From Oenanthe sinensis (taxonomy: Eukaryota; Streptophyta; Magnoliopsida; Apiales; Apiaceae): 64,000 bases of DNA. The stretch covers positions 41,325,501-41,389,500 of the forward strand of contig CM053813.1 of assembly GCA_028671895.1 (NCBI GenBank). The letters are read 5' to 3'. Made by a program: the position numbers and the translations under genes. Within the stretch, counting starts at the first letter, position 1. The number at the start of each line of letters is the position of its first letter. This document shows positions 62,518 through 64,000 of the stretch, piece by piece. A model generated the notes under the pieces. That model had not been told where the DNA came from, made no database searches, and saw nothing but the letters and a program-made list of their open reading frames with translations.

Positions 62518-63699
62518 ACTATCCAAGAAAATCATTAAAAATTGACAACATCACTTGTCAATTTTTTAAGTTTTAATAGTGAGAGATGATATATGCATGT
62601 CTTATATTTATATTTATAAGTGAACACTCTTTATTAATATATTGAAATTAAATTATTTAAATTATCTTTTACCATAAATTAAATAAAATTTATAAAAAAA
62701 ATATTTTTAAAACTATTTAATATATTTTTTAAATAATATTATGATTGTAATCCTGAATATTTGTCATTAATTTTGTAAATAAAATATAAATATTAGATTT
62801 TAATATATTTTTGATGAAATTTGAACATTAAATAATTCTAATATATTGTTGATTAGATTCGAAACATAAACATATATTAATACTTTCAAAATTATAAATA
62901 TTAGTTTTTTTGAAAAATGGAGTTTATAACTGTGACAACCTGGGTCAAATCCCGAGTCTTTTTTGAAAATCGGGTGAAATCTTAACTTCCGAATCCAAAA
63001 TAAGTCAAAGTAAACTGACCCAAATGCAACAATTTGGGTAATTCACAAACTCATCACATGCCCCAAAAGATTATGACTTGTTTGTGCAGTTAGTAGTAAT
63101 ATTTTTACTTATAAACTGAACAAATTATCTCAATCTACTCGATGTGGGACTTGAGTGTTATAATAACCATATAATGCATAAACATTTTATTAAAATTTTA
63201 ATTAATTTTTAATATTTTGCGAGAAATTATTAATCTTAAATTCTCTATTAATAACTATTTTAAATGTATGTTCGTTATTAAATATTAAATTTTAATATAT
63301 TATTAATTAAATTCATAATATGTTATAACCATTAATAGTAATTTAAATTTTAATAGTAATTTACAACAAATAACACAAATATTAAATTTTAATAATATAA
63401 ATATCAAGTTTTAGTATATTGTTATATTAATTCGAGTCATAAATTTTTATTGCCTCCAAAAATTAGAGTTATTATGTTTGTTGATGAGAATTAAATTCAA
63501 TATTATAATATCCTCTATATTATTGGTTGTAAAGTTATTTAATTTTACATCTATTAGTTCTATTTTGAAATCTTGTATTAGAGCGTGAAATATATTTTAA
63601 CATCAAAAATGTATTTTTTGATTTCATATTATAACAATAGCTACATCTATTTTAATATTAACATTGGACTTGCTCTTATAAAGCTAGAATAAGAACCTA
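62515..63699. other. AT-rich intergenic DNA, possible LTR fragment
   Basis: TGTGACAACCTGGGTCAAAT at 62933 and CGATGTGGGACTTGAGTG near 63140 resemble phrases found in plant LTRs, but no complete LTR, primer site or coding region is present. No gene. Confidence 0.35.
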
Positions 63700-63895
63700 A
63701 CTCTCCAAAGAAAAAAAGCCCTTAATAGCACAATTTTGAAACAAAATGTCCAAAATAGTACAAGTTGAATAAATGGCCGAAAATATCATTCCAAAACGAT
63801 GATTCGTGTAGCGTTTCGAGAATTCGCGAAGAACGCTATTTCGTGTAAAGTTTTGGAGGTTCAACGCTATTTCGTGTAGTATTTTGGTGACTATG
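63700..63895. repeat. palindromic AACGCTA...TAGCGTT repeat cluster, site 2
   Basis: Carries CGTGTAGCGTTTCG, GAACGCTATTTCGTGTAAAG and CAACGCTATTTCGTGTAG, the same unit as the cluster at 60592. Both sites also share an AAATGGC phrase nearby (GCCATTTAGTCC at 60836; AATGGCCGAAAAT at 63773), so they are probably copies of one element. It may run past the window edge. Confidence 0.65.
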
Positions 63896-64000
63896 TATAT
63901 GTATATGTATATGGCGGAGATGGAGAAAACAGAGGATGTAGTTAGGGTTAGCCCTAAAACGTCAGACGATATAAAGTTTTAATCCTGAAATGCTAGATCG

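Overview
This window is plant nuclear DNA, most likely from a eudicot and probably an asterid; I cannot fix the genus. The evidence is multi-exon genes with GT-AG introns, AT-rich intergenic DNA full of MITE-like elements, copia-type retrotransposon remnants, long (TA)n tracts, and plant-specific gene families (PGG-domain ankyrin proteins, NPF2-type transporters, cytosolic ascorbate peroxidase). There is no operon structure, tRNA, rRNA or CRISPR array that I can see. Exon boundaries below were worked out by hand from reading frame and splice sites. Three complete genes splice to exactly the length expected of their family.

Layout. 1-4.7 kb: intergenic DNA with a rearranged Sirevirus-like copia fragment on the minus strand. 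4.8-11.0 kb (+): a 10-exon mitochondrial 2-enoyl thioester reductase (MECR), with a hAT-like insertion in intron 3. 11-25.8 kb: repeat-rich DNA with two small related single-exon genes (75 and 80 aa), a dead copia polymerase, two near-identical fold-back MITEs and long (TA)n tracts. 25.8-28.9 kb (-): intact cytosolic ascorbate peroxidase, 250 aa. 29.9-34.4 kb (+): a broken ankyrin/PGG copy followed by an apparently intact one. 34.4-39.3 kb: intergenic MITEs and a G-quadruplex-like run. 39.4-44.2 kb (+): an NPF2/NAXT-like transporter with one in-frame stop, whose third intron has collected at least five MITE-like elements. 44.8-53.8 kb (-): a plant-specific protein of unknown function, with an internal exon-cassette duplication and several disabling changes. 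57.0-60.4 kb (-): an intact DCAF8-like WD40 protein. 60.4-64 kb: AT-rich repeats, including a fourth fold-back MITE and a palindromic repeat seen at two sites.

The genes are unrelated housekeeping or stress genes that happen to be neighbours; I see no sign that they form a pathway. The most informative content is gene decay and duplication: the ankyrin pair, the NPF nonsense codon and the internally duplicated gene with repeated stops. The other is a fold-back MITE family present four times. I did not find a convincing new multi-gene system.
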